In this document: positions 33,925-45,179 of the stretch, piece by piece
Position numbering within the stretch: position 1 is the stretch's first letter
Layout: each line of letters starts with the position of its first letter
DNA from: Piliocolobus tephrosceles
Taxonomy: Eukaryota; Chordata; Mammalia; Primates; Cercopithecidae
Direction: 5' to 3'
DNA length: 64,000 nucleotides
Assembly: GCF_002776525.5 (NCBI RefSeq)
Contig: NC_045453.1
Location: 39,860,096 to 39,924,095 of the forward strand
Notes under the pieces: model-generated
Databases searched by the model: none
Seen by the model: the letters and a program-made list of their open reading frames with translations, nothing else
Told to the model about the DNA's origin: nothing
Position numbers and translations under genes: made by a program

Positions 33925-34065
33925 ATGGAGTGGCTAGGCTAGGTGTCTCTAAGGGTTTAATATTTGAGTAGAGAACTAACTCCACCTTTAGTTGAGAAAA
34001 CTGAGGTTTAGGGAGTGACATGTCTAAGGTCATACTGTGATAGTTGAAATTGGCTGCCAAGCCGT
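33925..34065 (-). repeat. MIR SINE relic, antisense
   Basis: 'gagaaaactgaggtttaggg' then 'agtgacatgtctaaggtcat' corresponds to the antisense MIR core ('gaaactgaggcacagagaggttaagtaacttgcc'). Confidence 0.6.
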
Positions 34066-35047
34066 TTCACCAAAGTCCCAACCTACAAAAGCTATCCTGA
34101 GACCTAGGAGGGTGGAGAGGGACAGATAGGTAGAGGTTCAAGCTATCTCTTGTAATGAAGGAAAGGGAGAATTTTCTCCTCTCAGTGTCTTCAGAGAACA
34201 TGTCTCTTAATAATTTACTGCTCATGTTTAAGATCAGGAAGCACTCACAAGTTTCAAATCTTGAAAGAATTGATCATTTAACAGTAAGCTTACCTGCTAT
34301 TAAAAACAGGAAGGAGAAGGAGGAGGAGCAGGGAAAGGAGCAGAAATCAATACTTGTCTTGGATACCAGACCTCACAATTGAGCTGATGGAAGAAGTGCT
34401 CCCATTGGCCAAGGTAACGGGTGTAATATGAACACCGACTTCCTCTCCATATGCCATATTCTGGTATTTGTGGCCTCAAATGTTAGCACAAGAGAAGTCC
34501 TTTAAATTTCCAAGCTTCCTGGTTATATGATATTGATTAGGTTTTTTATATTTTATGTCCTGTAATTTCATTTTCAGGCTCATAAACTATATAACACCAA
34601 ACCAAGGCTGTTTCATAGATGAGACTTTTCAAAACCTTAAAAATAATCCTGGCTTTTTATTCAGCATCATTTTCCACTAGCTATACCATCTCATGTTGAA
34701 AAATCTTTTCAGATGGTTTTGTTGGACGCTTTCTTCAGCTCCTGCATGGCCTATGCATGTCCATCTGGAGTTCAGGCTTCCCATCCCATCGCCCATTGAT
34801 AAGTTAAGTGAGGACACACCAGGTCTGTTTTGAGTTTATAAATAAATGTGTGAAGCAAGTTCAATTCATTAACAACTTGTGCTGGACTTTAATTTTTACG
34901 AGCATTGGATGTTTTGTTTGCCTTTCCCCACCAGGGAGAATCACATTTCAGAAAGTGAAAGAGAGAGAGAGGAAAAAACAGGCCCAAGAGGCCAGCTCTT
35001 CCTATGGAGAACGGGCTTGTGCTCTTCATAGTGACATTTGCCAACCC
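34066..35047. other. Unassigned sequence
   Basis: No repeat or gene signal recognised. Confidence 0.35.
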
Positions 35048-35113
35048 CTGTAAATGCTACCTCAAGCAAATCAGGAGACACTGTAAATGCTACCTCAAGC
35101 AAATCAGGAGACA
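35048..35113. repeat. Perfect tandem duplication, 2 x 33 bp
   Basis: Copy 1 is at 35048-35080 and copy 2 at 35081-35113. Both start CTGTAAATGCTACC and end CAGGAGACA, with no mismatch and no spacer. Perfect identity suggests recent slippage or unequal exchange, or an assembly error. Confidence 0.97.
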
Positions 35114-36075
35114 CCAGCAGATAGCTTATGGGTAGAGGTAGGCTAGGAGAGGCTAGTGCCTGAGGAGGAGGGAAAGGGAGTTTTCCTATCTGCACTTCTA
35201 TTTGTTGTTAGCTCCTGTATCCACGTGGTGCAAGGGTAATATTCTGTGGTTTCTCCCAGGTCAACCCCCTGGGCTCCTGGGCCATCAGCAGGGTCCCTGA
35301 GAGATCCAGCCCTGGGCCTCACGTGGTCGTGGTTACACACTTTCCCAGGTGTGCAGAGAGATATCTGTATCCCACTAGGAGTGGGACACCTGGTCTAGAC
35401 TGCTCAGCCATTGAACAGAGACCAGAGGCAAAGTCCTGTCTTTCAGGTTCTGCTCTCACCCTTGAGAAAGACTTGTCTCTGAGGTTTCAGCAAACCAGGG
35501 GGATCCCAACCTCCAGGAAGGCAACAGAAGCTGCCTGCTCCCTGGCATGCGGAGCCTCCGAGCCCTCCGCTGATGACATATGAGCTGCTGACAGTACTGC
35601 CAATGTCTGAATTAAAGTTTATGTACTGACACACGGGCGAAGAGAGAATTTTAGAGTTAGGATGTGAAAGTTCTTTTTCTTTCCACATTGGAGGTAATTA
35701 CAGGCAAGTCCTGCTCACAGCAGCCAGGAGGGACCAGCGCAAGCAGTGCTGTTTACTGCAGTTCCAGATGAACTTCTTGCTGAGAGCTCTTCATTTTCAT
35801 AATGGATGTAACTAAATCAATTAGCAAACAGAATCCAAATCGTGCCTGTTACTCAGGCTGAGGAATTGTGCTTGACCGGTCCTCCCCCAACTCCTTATCC
35901 AAGCTATCCTGGGATCTGATTTGTTATCACTTCCTATTTGCCCCATGTTTTTGGCCTCCCTGCAGCTTTCCTGTCGTTTCTGCACCTGTCCTCCCTGAGG
36001 ACTGGAATGGCCTCCTACTGGTGTGTCTGTCCATTGTCTGTCCACGGGGAGCTTTAAAGTAGAAATATCTAAGTC
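35114..36075. other. Unassigned, moderately GC-rich sequence
   Basis: No named repeat. ORFs on both strands (35143-35688) show no domain. Confidence 0.35.
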
Positions 36076-36182
36076 CACCCCAGTGATTCAATATAATCGG
36101 TCTCAGGTGTGACCTGGGCAGTTTTAAAAAATCCACCTAGTGATTGAAATGCACAGCCAGGGTTAGGAACCATGGAACTAGA
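36076..36182 (+). mobile_element. MER5A-like MITE fragment, tentative
   Basis: 'ccccagtgattcaatataat', 'ggtctcaggtgtgacctggg', 'cagttttaaaaaatccacct' and 'agggttaggaaccatgg' resemble the inner part and right end of MER5A. Confidence 0.5.
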
Positions 36183-36529
36183 ACCCACATCCCTGTTTTC
36201 AGTTGGTGCCTCCTCCACCAACCAAACTGTGAGAGTCTTGTTTAATGTTACCTCCTCCAGGAGCCTTCCAGCTCGCCCAGACCAAACCTGTTTCCAAATC
36301 CTGCTTTTCATGTTCCTTCTTACAACATTGCAATTGAATATTCACAAATGCCATTTGTTGTTTAATAGTGATTTTTGTCGGGGATCACACCCACCATGTT
36401 AAGTGCTGGAGTTTTCTATGGCCCGCAGAGCACCCAGCACATGGTGGGCATTGTGCAGGAGGATGCAGCCTATCCCGGGTAGCAGAGGCTGAAGACTCGC
36501 TTTGTAGCCTTGTCCTGGGACATGTCTCT

Positions 36530-36838
36530 TTTCTTTTTTTTTTTGAGACGGAGTCTCGCTCTGTCGCCCAGGCTGGAGTGCAGTGGCCGGATCTCAGCTC
36601 ACTGCAAGCTCCGCCTCCCGGGTTTACGCCATTCTCCTGCCTCAGCCTCCGGAGTAGCTGGGACTACAGGTGCCGCCACCTCGCCCGGCTAGTTTTTGTA
36701 TTTTTATTTTTATTTTTTTTAGTAGAGATGGGGTTTCACCGTGTTAGCCAGGATGGTCTCGATCTCCTGACCTCGTGATCCCCCCGTCTCGGCCTCCCAA
36801 AGTGCTGGGATTACAGGCTTGAGCCACCGCGCCCGGCC
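36530..36838 (-). mobile_element. AluYR-like SINE, antisense (Old World monkey lineage)
   Basis: Full-length, little-diverged Alu on the minus strand with its poly-T at the left. On the plus strand it shows 'cagtggccggatctcagctc', 'gggtttacgcc', 'ccacctcgcccggctagttt' and 'acaggcttgagccaccgc'. Human AluY has 'gcgcgatctcggctc', 'gggttcacgcc', 'ccaccacgcccggctaattt' and 'aggcgtgagcc' there. I know these changes from the macaque AluYR consensus. A target-site duplication of about 18 bp starting gtcctggg flanks it (36512-36529 and 36839-36856; two mismatches). The internal promoter boxes look intact. Confidence 0.93.
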
Positions 36839-36856
36839 GTCCTGGGGCATGTTTCT

Positions 36857-37284
36857 AAGTAACAGAAAGACACTTGTGGGCTATGTGACCATGAACAGGT
36901 TATTTGTGAAACTGGAGTTGAGGACAGGGAAAGAACTATGAAGGGAGGAAGGTCTGGGCAAGGAGGAAGAGGAGGCTGAACCACCTGCTAGTGAGATGAT
37001 GCACTGGAAAGAGGGTAAACTTAGAACCATAAGATATGAGTCCAAGGAGCAGCAGCCACAGTGCACTTGCTTTAATATGAAAATGACATTTCAATATTGA
37101 GTAATAGTGGCTGCTCCAGAAAATGTGTCTTGTCTCTACCCCATATATAGCACATTGATTGGCACTGCATCCATTTTCAACAGGCATGCTCTTTAAAGAC
37201 TGTACATTCCACAGGGCTGCTAAGGTGCGCAGGGAAAAGGAGTGGGCTGCTTTTCAAGGGGCAGCTGGAATTGTAATTTAAATT
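36857..37284. other. Unassigned sequence
   Basis: No repeat or gene signal recognised. Confidence 0.35.
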
Positions 37285-37530
37285 TGAAGCTCTACACTCA
37301 GAAAGACCTGGGTTCAAATCTTGTCTCCACCAGACACTTCCTGTTGGCTTTGAGCAAATTACTTAATCCTTTTAAGCATCTGCTTTCTTTCTCATCCATA
37401 AATTGAACAATTCTAGCAGCTCTCCTGGAGAGCTCCTTGGGAGAATTCTTTGAATCGGCCCCCTTAAAAGGACTTTATCCCACTGCCTGGCACGTAGTAA
37501 ATCTTCAATAAATGTTTAGCAGTTTAAAAC
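37285..37530 (+). repeat. MIR SINE, near full length
   Basis: 'agacctgggttcaaatcttg', 'tggctttgagcaaattactt', 'aatccttttaagcatctgct' and the 3' end 'ctgcctggcacgtagtaaat' then 'cttcaataaatgttt' run through nearly the whole MIR consensus, including its L2-like tail. Confidence 0.85.
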
Positions 37531-38224
37531 AGGGAAAAGCCAAATCAAAGCACAACAGCTTTTTAAAATTCTGATGTGGTTGATCATGGCAGCAGGCAAG
37601 TACAGCTGGGAGGTACGAGCCAATGTTCCTGGTCATGTTTCTGATTAGGAATGGCAGTTCTGCTATCGCAGTTCAAAGGAGAGCGAATCTAGGGGTGTGG
37701 TCTCCAGCCTGCCAGTCTTCTTTCTCTGGATCCCGCCTTGAAGGGGTCCAAATAGATCAAAAGGAATGTCTCTTGCAGCATTCTATGAAATCTCTTGACT
37801 CCCTTTGTTTCTTCCCATCTTCTGTCTTTTATCTCTGCTCCCACCTTTCAGCAGCCCTGCACGCAGGGGAAGGATGCTCCCTGTCAGTTGATTCAGAGGC
37901 TGCAAGACACAGTCTGCAAGATGTAAATATTCTGGATTCAAAGCAGGCTAACGTTATATTTAAAGTGAAAAGTCAGTTATTTTGGAAGGAAAAACCAAAC
38001 TCATTTACATATTGTGCTTACAGACACCAACATTTAGACTCTTTCTAACTACAAAGTTTATCTGTGTAGTTATCACCTGCACTATACCATTTAAGCAGGG
38101 AGAAAAGGGGCCAAATTCCAGATGCAAGTATTTTGAGGGAGGTATCACAGCACTTGTGCCACCCTTTCTGTAGCAAATGCCAGGAGCATGACCCGTGGGA
38201 ATTAGAGAGCATGAATATTGTGTT
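37531..38224. other. Unassigned sequence with a 141-codon ORF
   Basis: The plus-strand ORF at 37623-38048 is the longest outside simple repeats. I recognise no domain, signal peptide or splice signal. Overlapping ORFs in another frame argue for chance. Confidence 0.35.
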
Positions 38225-38340
38225 CAGGAGAGCATATATGTGCTTGTGTGTCTGTGTCTGCATGTGTGCAAGTATGCATGTATGAGTGAATGTGTGCATG
38301 CATATGCATGTGTGTGCATTTCTGTAGGTGAGTGCGTAAT
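38225..38340. repeat. Degenerate TG/TGCA-rich tract
   Basis: Alternating TGTG, GCATG and TATG words over about 115 bases, without a clean period. A decayed (TG)n microsatellite is the simplest reading. Confidence 0.8.
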
Positions 38341-38593
38341 ATGCATGGCTATGTTAGGCAGGCCTGTGTTAGGCCTGGGTTGCCCCAGACACACAACCTG
38401 AGGCCCAGATTCAAGAGCAAGGAGTTTAGTTGAAAGATAACCCCAGACATTTCTGATCAGAGAGAGAGAATCCTGTGAGATAGGGCAGAAAGCTACAAAA
38501 GGTCTGGCAAAAAGCACTGTGGGTAGTGGAAGCTCAGTTCCTGTGGGGAGCTTTGGGAGACAATGTAGACTACACTAAAGAGTGGTATTTCTA

Positions 38594-38902
38594 GGACTGG
38601 GTGTGGTGGCTCATACCCGTAATCCCAACACTTCGGGAGGCCGAGGCAGGTAGATCACCTAAGGTCAGGAGTTGGAGACCAACCTGGCCAACATGGTAAA
38701 ACCCGTCTCTTCTAAAAACATAAAAATTAGCTGGGCATGATGGTGGGTGCCTGTAATCACAGCTATGCTACTTGGGAGGCTGAGACAGGAGAATCGTTTG
38801 AACCTGGGAGGTGGAGGTTGCGGTGAGCCGCATTCACTCCATTGCACTCCAGCCTGGGCGACAAGAGGGAAACTCCATCTCAAACTAACAAACAAACAAA
38901 AA
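38594..38902 (+). mobile_element. AluS SINE
   Basis: Full Alu dimer from 'ggactgggtgtggtggctca' to 'gaaactccatctcaaac' and an ACAA-type tail. The flanks 'gtggtatttct' (38582-38592) and 'ggtgatatttct' (38903-38914) are a diverged target-site duplication. A small 'tatgc' insertion lies within 'cagctatgctacttggg'. Confidence 0.92.
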
Positions 38903-38914
38903 GGTGATATTTCT

Positions 38915-39354
38915 CTATAAACTTTCTGTTTGTCATTGCCTTGTGGCTTAGAAATAAGCCTCCAGGCAGAGACCCAGGCCATAGCAGCCATCCCTCTTCA
39001 GCATGTAGAAGTGAGTACCCAGGGGAAGCAGCATCTTCTACAAGGTTCAGGTAGATGTCTTGTGAGTTGAGTGCCACCCAAATGTTTCCTAGAAATATGC
39101 AAAAATAGTAACAAAGAGAAGACATCTGGCCCTGCAAATGGGACAGATAGATAATGTGCACAGAATGAGACTGCCTGGGTCTTTCCTGTGTCAGTAATCT
39201 GCCTTTATTCTTCTTAATCCAGACTCCTTTTGATTCCTGAGTCCATCGGATATGTAACTCTGGTTTTGTAGCTTAAAAAAAAACCAAAAAAACAAAAAAA
39301 AACAAAACTCCCAATTTAACGTCATAGTGGGGAGTAGCCTTACTTTGTGCTGAA
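38915..39354. other. Unassigned sequence ending in an A/C-rich tract
   Basis: A-rich stretch with C interruptions at about 39273-39307. No element body recognised. Confidence 0.35.
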
Positions 39355-39707
39355 TGCTATCAAGTTGTTTTTGCTTTGTTTTGTTTCTGCTTTTGAAACC
39401 AAGACTTCATAACCAAAGCCTTCAAAAAGAAATACCAGCAGATCACAGGGAGAGAACAGGAGGGAGACCTCAGTGGCCACGAGGGACAGGAAGTGCAGCT
39501 TCCCCAAGGACTGCTCCGGTGGGGCCTGTGCGGTGGCCTCCCAGGGCCCTGCAGACTCATATTACCCGCCGCCCCCCACTGCCCCCCAGCAGCTGCACTC
39601 ACCGCCTGTACTGCCCTGGCCGACTTGAAGATGTTGCCCTCCATTCCACGACTTGCTATGGTTTGATCTGCAGTTTCGTACTATTAGCCTTTCTAAGTCT
39701 TGCATGA
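39355..39707 (-). other. GC-rich island with ORFs on both strands
   Basis: A GC-rich block (core 39440-39640) in AT-rich surroundings. A minus-strand ORF (39644-39360, 94 codons) starts MEGNIFKSARAVQA. Directly after that opening lies the word GCGGTGAGTGCAG (about 39606-39594), a good match to a 5' splice site. No good acceptor is visible on its 5' side. An overlapping plus-strand ORF of 117 codons shows that GC content alone keeps frames open. I do not recognise a protein family. It could be a non-conserved exon, a lncRNA exon or chance. Confidence 0.3.
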
Positions 39708-39804
39708 AATAAAGCCAGATGAGTTTCCTTAACTCTTCACAAGAGTTTGTGGGGGAAACAATGTTTACTTATATTTTTCTAGGATTTGAGGAAGATTTAA
39801 TAGA

Positions 39805-39965
39805 TTTCTTTTTGTAATTAACATACAGTAAAATTGACTTCTTTTTGGTGTACAGTTCCATGAGCATAAACGCACGTAAAGATCCCTATAACCCCTAGCA
39901 CAACTAGAATGTGGCATAACAACTTTTAAACACTTCTTCTATCTCAGATAAACAGGTATTGTTTT
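39805..39965 (-). mobile_element. L1M fragment, antisense
   Basis: 'taattaacatacagtaaaat' followed by 'tggtgtacagttccatgagc' matches antisense old L1 ('cataccataaaattcaccc...gtgtacaattcagtgg'). Short and truncated. Confidence 0.6.
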
Positions 39966-40834
39966 CCTTTTCATTTGTTTTATCATACTTTAGGAAAATA
40001 TCTAACTAGCATAATGAGCCTGTCTTTGTCCTGATCTTACCACTTAGGAACCTAATAAATATAGTTAAAGTAAAAACTAATAAACAAAAGTATAAGCATG
40101 ATTTAGATGTGGTAACATTTATGGACATGGGAGACAAGCGAGTGAACTCTTGGAAGTGACATTCTCTCCACCTTGTCCAAAGTCAAAATGATCCAGCCCG
40201 TGCTAGCGGTGGTCTGGGTTGGGGAGTTGTGGGGATGAGAGGTGCTCCCTTCTGGGACGGCGGGAGTTTAGTATGTCGGAGTCAGATGGCTGATAAACCT
40301 GTGCACCCAGCTTCAGTTCCAGAGGAAACCAATGAAAATTGGGACACAACGTGTTGCAGAATGAGACACAGCCGCCAACAAGGGCTGCTTCAGCAGCACC
40401 TCTCATGCAAAACCAGGTTTTTATGTGACTTGAAAAGCATGACACTAACAGAAAGCATCATTCATCTTATGAGTTATGGTTGGCTGTAAAATAGAATGAA
40501 GAATTATTTTCCTTTGAAAGACAAAATGTTTATCTTCTAATTCTTTGGTACTCTTTCTTTTGGCCTTTTAAATTCAAATTCCCATCCTTCCTTCACCGAA
40601 GCTTTACATTTAAAATTCTAATTTAAAATAAGAAGAAAGTTGAGGCTTTCTGTTTTTACTGTCTTTGACTGAAATGGTCCACATCAGAAATATTGAATGA
40701 TTGAGCCACATTTCCTCAGGCTGTGATATTAAAAAAAAAAATTCAGCTGGTCAAACTCCATCTGTTGTTGCTCTATTACTTGTAGGAAGTTCTGCAAAGC
40801 AAATGGAGAAAGCTTTAAGCCAAAAGACATGAGG
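39966..40834. other. Unassigned sequence
   Basis: No repeat or gene signal recognised. Short A and T runs only. Confidence 0.35.
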
Positions 40835-41000
40835 GCTGTGCTCAACCCAGCTTGGCCACTGAATTCTCTTTTGTCCTTATGAAAGTCCCTGCTTAGGCCA
40901 GCATTGCACTTTCCTGGTCTGTAGAATGAAGATTGGACTAGATAATTTTTTAAAGATCTTTTCCATCTCTAAGAGTGCACGATCATGTATTATGCTCAGA
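40835..41000 (+). repeat. MIR-family SINE (MIR3-like)
   Basis: 'cctggtctgtagaatgaaga' and 'ttggactagataatttttta' then 'aagatcttttccatctct' fit the MIR-type 3' variant with 'ggactagatgatctctaaggtccc'. Confidence 0.55.
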
Positions 41001-41054
41001 CTCTTTGCTTTCTTGCTTCCAGTGTTAAATAGCAGGAACCATTTGTGAGTCACT

Positions 41055-41262
41055 TTCTGCATAGAGAACTGTGGAGTATGCCTTATGTGCGTGACTCATT
41101 TAGTCCTCAGTGTTAGCCTGCAAAAGAGGCATTCTTTCCTCTAGTTTGAAATGGAGAAATTAAGGCTCTGAGAAGTTAAGTTGGACCCTCTAAATCATAT
41201 ACCCCTTAAGGGATGAGGGCAGATGGAATTAAAGCCCAGGACACATGTTTATATCCACTCTG
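41055..41262 (-). repeat. MIR SINE, antisense
   Basis: 'gcgtgactcatttagtcctc', 'aaatggagaaattaaggctc' then 'tgagaagttaagttgg', 'ggaattaaagcccaggac' and 'atatccactctgc' track antisense MIR from 3' to 5'. Confidence 0.7.
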
Positions 41263-42584
41263 CTTACTGCCACTCCTTGCCTTTCAAGGACACATATCAT
41301 AAAGGAAATGACATTCCAAGGCCAGGGACCCCAAGATCGCTAATTTTTCTAAGGTGCCACAGGCAACTAATGTACTTTGGGTTTAGAATGAACTCCTTGG
41401 GAGTAGCCCCCACATGAGGGGGAAATTATTCCAAGTTGATATGCTCCGTGTGCAAATGTCACGTCCACAGCCTCTTCCCCAAGGGAGCAGCTCTCTGAAC
41501 CTTCAGTTGACTAAAAATCCAAGGGGAATGGTTGGTACTTGGGTTTGTTCAGTTTGGGAATCAGGTAAAAGGAACAAAAAGACCAAGGACTGTTTCACAA
41601 ATAGAAAGCATTCAAGTGGGACAGAGCCTTCATTCTCCCATACATACTGTCAGGAACGAATGGGGAATGGATTGCACGGGGCAGCCTCTTTGCCAAGTTC
41701 CCTCTGACTCCCACCGTCTGAGAAGGGTTTGCACTAACTCTCAACACAGAACATGGAGAATCAGGGAATGAAGTGTTCCCACTGAGTGTTCTTGGGAATG
41801 AGGTTAGCTGGTACATTTTTGCTGTTGTTTCAACACCTGCTGTTAATGTGATTCGAGCCCAAATATATTCATTCAGGTTATGAGAAACATAAATATAATT
41901 CCATTTTTATAAAGGAGAATATAGACATACACCATATTTTATTGGCATTTATAAAATGCCATCAATTATTAAAAGAATTATAATTTTATGTGCTACTAAA
42001 GGAAAAATGCTAGCAATTAAATTTGATACAATTATTTCTTATTACTTAGAATTTTTATTTTATAATTAGTGAGTTTTTAAAGATTTTTTTAGACATAGAT
42101 TTTGTCATATATCACTTTTTGATGTATGGACAAGTGTAAATATAAGTTAATTAAATAGGTTGATGCTTTTTGAAAACCTGTTTGCCTTCTGAGTTTGACT
42201 TTTCTGAATCACTTTTTGACTCAGAGACGTGAATGTTCTCGTGCGGTTGGTTGGTTTGTTTTCCACACAGTATCATCCCCTGTGCCACTGAGAACACTGG
42301 GGAGACAGCATTTCTTCAAAGAATCTTTCATTCTTGTCTTCAATTTCTCTTCTAACCAAAGACATTTATTCTACAACTTTGCAGAGCATGTTCAGGAATG
42401 ATGATTGTATCTTTACTACTGCCTGACTGACCAGAATTGTAGAATGCATTCCAATTTCAGAGGTAGTAAATGACTTTCAAAAATGAGCACTGACACAGCA
42501 TGTAGGAGTGTAAATAACTTGGCAGAGTCTTTCTCTATGACAATCTGTCCCATCAAGTGCCCTAAAACATCTGGAGCTCCTGTT
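41263..42584. other. Unassigned, AT-rich in the middle
   Basis: 41820-42170 is very AT-rich. I can name no repeat, and the ORFs up to 97 codons have no recognisable content. Confidence 0.35.
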
Positions 42585-42995
42585 TTCCTTGAAGATCTGA
42601 TGACTCAACCTCACTCTAGCACTTTACACTATTATCTTCCTGATCTGGTCCCCACTCCAATTCTTTTATCCAGACCTTTGCACATGCTTCATTTTGCTAG
42701 AATAATGTCCCTTCCTCCCACCCACCCTCAACTCACAGAGACTTCTGTTGCCTCCCCAATACCCATTTGTCATTAACTGTGATGCCTTACCCTGGAGTCC
42801 TACCTCATTTCCAATGCCTGGAATGGATGCCTCTCCTACTGCTCACATTCCTCCATAACACTACGATGTGATTGGTCAATGACCTGTCTTATTCACCACT
42901 GGTCAAGTAGGCCCCGACAGAGAAAGTATTCAGCATGTTTGTCTACCATGATGGCACACAGGGTGCAGGCTCTCAAAAATATTTATTAACAATTT
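42585..42995 (+). repeat. L2 LINE 3' end
   Basis: 'atctggtccccactccaatt', 'ccagacctttgcacatgctt', 'actcacagagacttctgttg', 'catgatggcacacagggtgc' and 'ctcaaaaatatttattaac' follow sense L2 to its 3' end. The 'cctttgcacatgct' word is a strong L2 landmark. Confidence 0.75.
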
Positions 42996-43954
42996 TAGAT
43001 GTCATTTGTGATGTTTTAAAGTATTTGTTTTAAATATATGTGAGCATAATAAATACAATAAATATGACATACATAATAGAAATAAATAGTACACAATAAA
43101 CACTTATGTATGTATAGAAAAATACATACTTAGCAACAAAAGAACAGGCAGTCTCCTTCTGCTAACTCCTCCCTGCCCCTGCCTCTCTTTTCAATGCTGT
43201 TTTTAGTTGACATTGTTGCTTTCTGATTTGTTTTTCACTTTCTGTGATGTAAATATTTCCACCATGGCCAATCTCAAGCTTCCAGTGGTTTAACAAATGA
43301 CTCATTAAATTCTTGAATTTTAACAAAGGTAGACAAAAATCTATTGGTTCTTCACTATGAGATATCTCAATGCCTTCTTTCTCCTTGCTTCTTCCTCACA
43401 ATGCTCGATAATTATAGTACTTTTAGTATGTTTTTTTCTTTCTGTTTACCATGAAAGCCTTTAAAAACATTTCTATGCCTTTATCCTTAATTTTATTAAT
43501 GCCTTATTTCTTATCAGTAACTTGACACAGATGTCTCCCACACAAGAAAAGGCTATTTCCTGTCCTTCCCTCCAGCTTTCCACATCTCCTTTGCCAAGGA
43601 TTTCTATCAGCTCTAACTCTAATTCTACATGACCAAAGTCATTAGTGTTTACCTTCTATTTTGTACTAACATGAAAATTAATTTTCATGTTTTGTTCATA
43701 GTTATGATTAAAATCATGCCACTTTTTAATTTGCTTTCTATTTGGAGAATGACTTTTATTTAGTTTTTGTGTGTTTGTTTGTCCTGGAGTTTTTAATTGC
43801 TATTCTTGCTTCTTGTTGGCAAAAGAATAACCATCCTTTCAAGTTGCTCCATCTTCTCATCTTCCTGGTCAGAGAATCCTTATGTGGCGTACCTTCCCCT
43901 CTTCTTGTTTACCTGAGATGTTCCCTCTTAGCACCCGTGTCCTTCAGACCCAAA
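42996..43954. other. Unassigned AT-rich sequence
   Basis: No nameable repeat. It contains the palindrome listed separately. Confidence 0.35.
43668..43691. repeat. Perfect 24-bp palindrome
   Basis: Self-complementary sequence of two 12-bp arms with no spacer. The left arm is AACATGAAAATT and the right arm follows at once with AATTTTCATGTT. All twelve pairs match. AT-rich background makes such a palindrome less surprising. Confidence 0.9.
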
Positions 43955-44047
43955 GCTGCTGACACCTTGATCTCTGACTTTTAGCCTGTTGTTTAAGCCT
44001 CCCAGTCTATGATACTTTGCTATGGCAGCCCTAACAAACTAATACAG
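43955..44047 (+). mobile_element. MLT1 LTR 3' end fragment
   Basis: 'acaccttgatctctgacttt' then 'tgttgtttaagcctcccagt', 'ctatgatactttgctatggc' and 'agccctaacaaactaataca' are the terminal part of an MLT1 LTR with a small internal deletion. Confidence 0.75.
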
Positions 44048-44059
44048 AACTATTACAAG

Positions 44060-44235
44060 TGGTGCTGCTAGGAGCATTTTTGTATGTCTTTTAGTGACCA
44101 TTTGTATAGATTTCTGCTAGAAATACACAATTCTTAGGAGTGAAGTTGTTATGTCAAAGAGTATGCATATGATCAGCATAAGTAGACATCAGAAAGGTTT
44201 CCAAAGTGATTGTATTAATTTATGCTTCCCTGAGT
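44060..44235 (-). mobile_element. L1M fragment, antisense
   Basis: 'gtgctgctaggagcattttt', 'gtatgtcttttagtgaccat', 'gtgaagttgttatgtcaaag' and 'gtttccaaagtgattgtatt' match antisense L1M ('gctgctatgaacattcttgt...tccaaagtggttgtacc'). Confidence 0.75.
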
Positions 44236-45179
44236 CCTTCCTGACAAGTACTTAGCCTAAAGCCTCCCCACACATACAGCCTATACTTCTGTCCCTCTCT
44301 TTCTAACTTCTTCCTACCCTGGTTCTTCATTGCTGGGTGCTCTGAAAAGCCCCTCTGTGCCATCTTACAATCAGATTTGTCCTGGTTTTCTATGTTTGGA
44401 CTTTTTTCCCATGCTTCTTTTTTTCACTGATTGCCTTACTCCTGGGCTAACTTTTTCCTTTCATCAAAGCTGACCTATTCTGACTTCAGCTAGGTGACAG
44501 TGAGTAACTATAATCAGATAAATTATTCAGTACAAATGAGATAGACTTATAAAGTATTTATGACCTTATCCATGGGTAATAATTATGTCCCGTTAAAGTT
44601 TAGAAATACTAGTCAGTCTTTGGAGTTTTCCCATATGAGACACTTTCATGATTCTTATAGTCATGATGAGTAGGGCAGTTGACTGTTCTGAGAATGAGGT
44701 CACTTTTGGGCATGGAATGAGAATTCATAGACTTTCACTTCTCCCAGCTCTGAATGTCTTCTTCACCTCTACAAACACATTCATCTTCATGCCTCATTTT
44801 ACCAGGTTTCATGCCAACATTTATTCAGATGTCCAAGAGGCTTAAGACAGAGTGTGATGCTATTAACACCACCAAAAGAAAAAATCCAAGCTGCAGAAGG
44901 CAATGTTACTCATATTTCTTACAAATCCAGACAATTACAATCCCAAATATGTGTGAGTCAATTCCTGGGATAAAGGAAAGTCTACAAGGTAAGAGAGATA
45001 GCTTTCAGAAAAGCCTTTTACCTCTGGGAGCAGTACTTGATGGATGACTCAAGAAAACCCTACAGAATAAGAATCAAGAGTGTACAAATCTCAGATAACA
45101 CAGCAGAGAGACCTAGTTAGCGCATGGGGCAAGGAATGTGGAACTGAGCTGGTGCAGGCCCTGCATGCGGGTACATGGC
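44236..45179. other. Unassigned sequence
   Basis: No repeat or gene signal recognised. Confidence 0.35.

Noticed and set aside
33467..34060. Longest ORF in the window (197 codons, minus strand) and its plus-strand partners
   Set aside because: It reads through the GAAA/TTTC array, the N gap and antisense Alu. The Leu/Ser/Phe-rich product is a repeat artefact.
36368..36778. 136-codon ORF
   Set aside because: Most of it is antisense Alu translation (the familiar 'SRSVAQAGVQW' type of product).
37623..38048. 141-codon plus-strand ORF as a possible exon or retrogene
   Set aside because: No recognisable protein family, no poly-A tail or target-site duplication to suggest a retrocopy, and an overlapping ORF in another frame.
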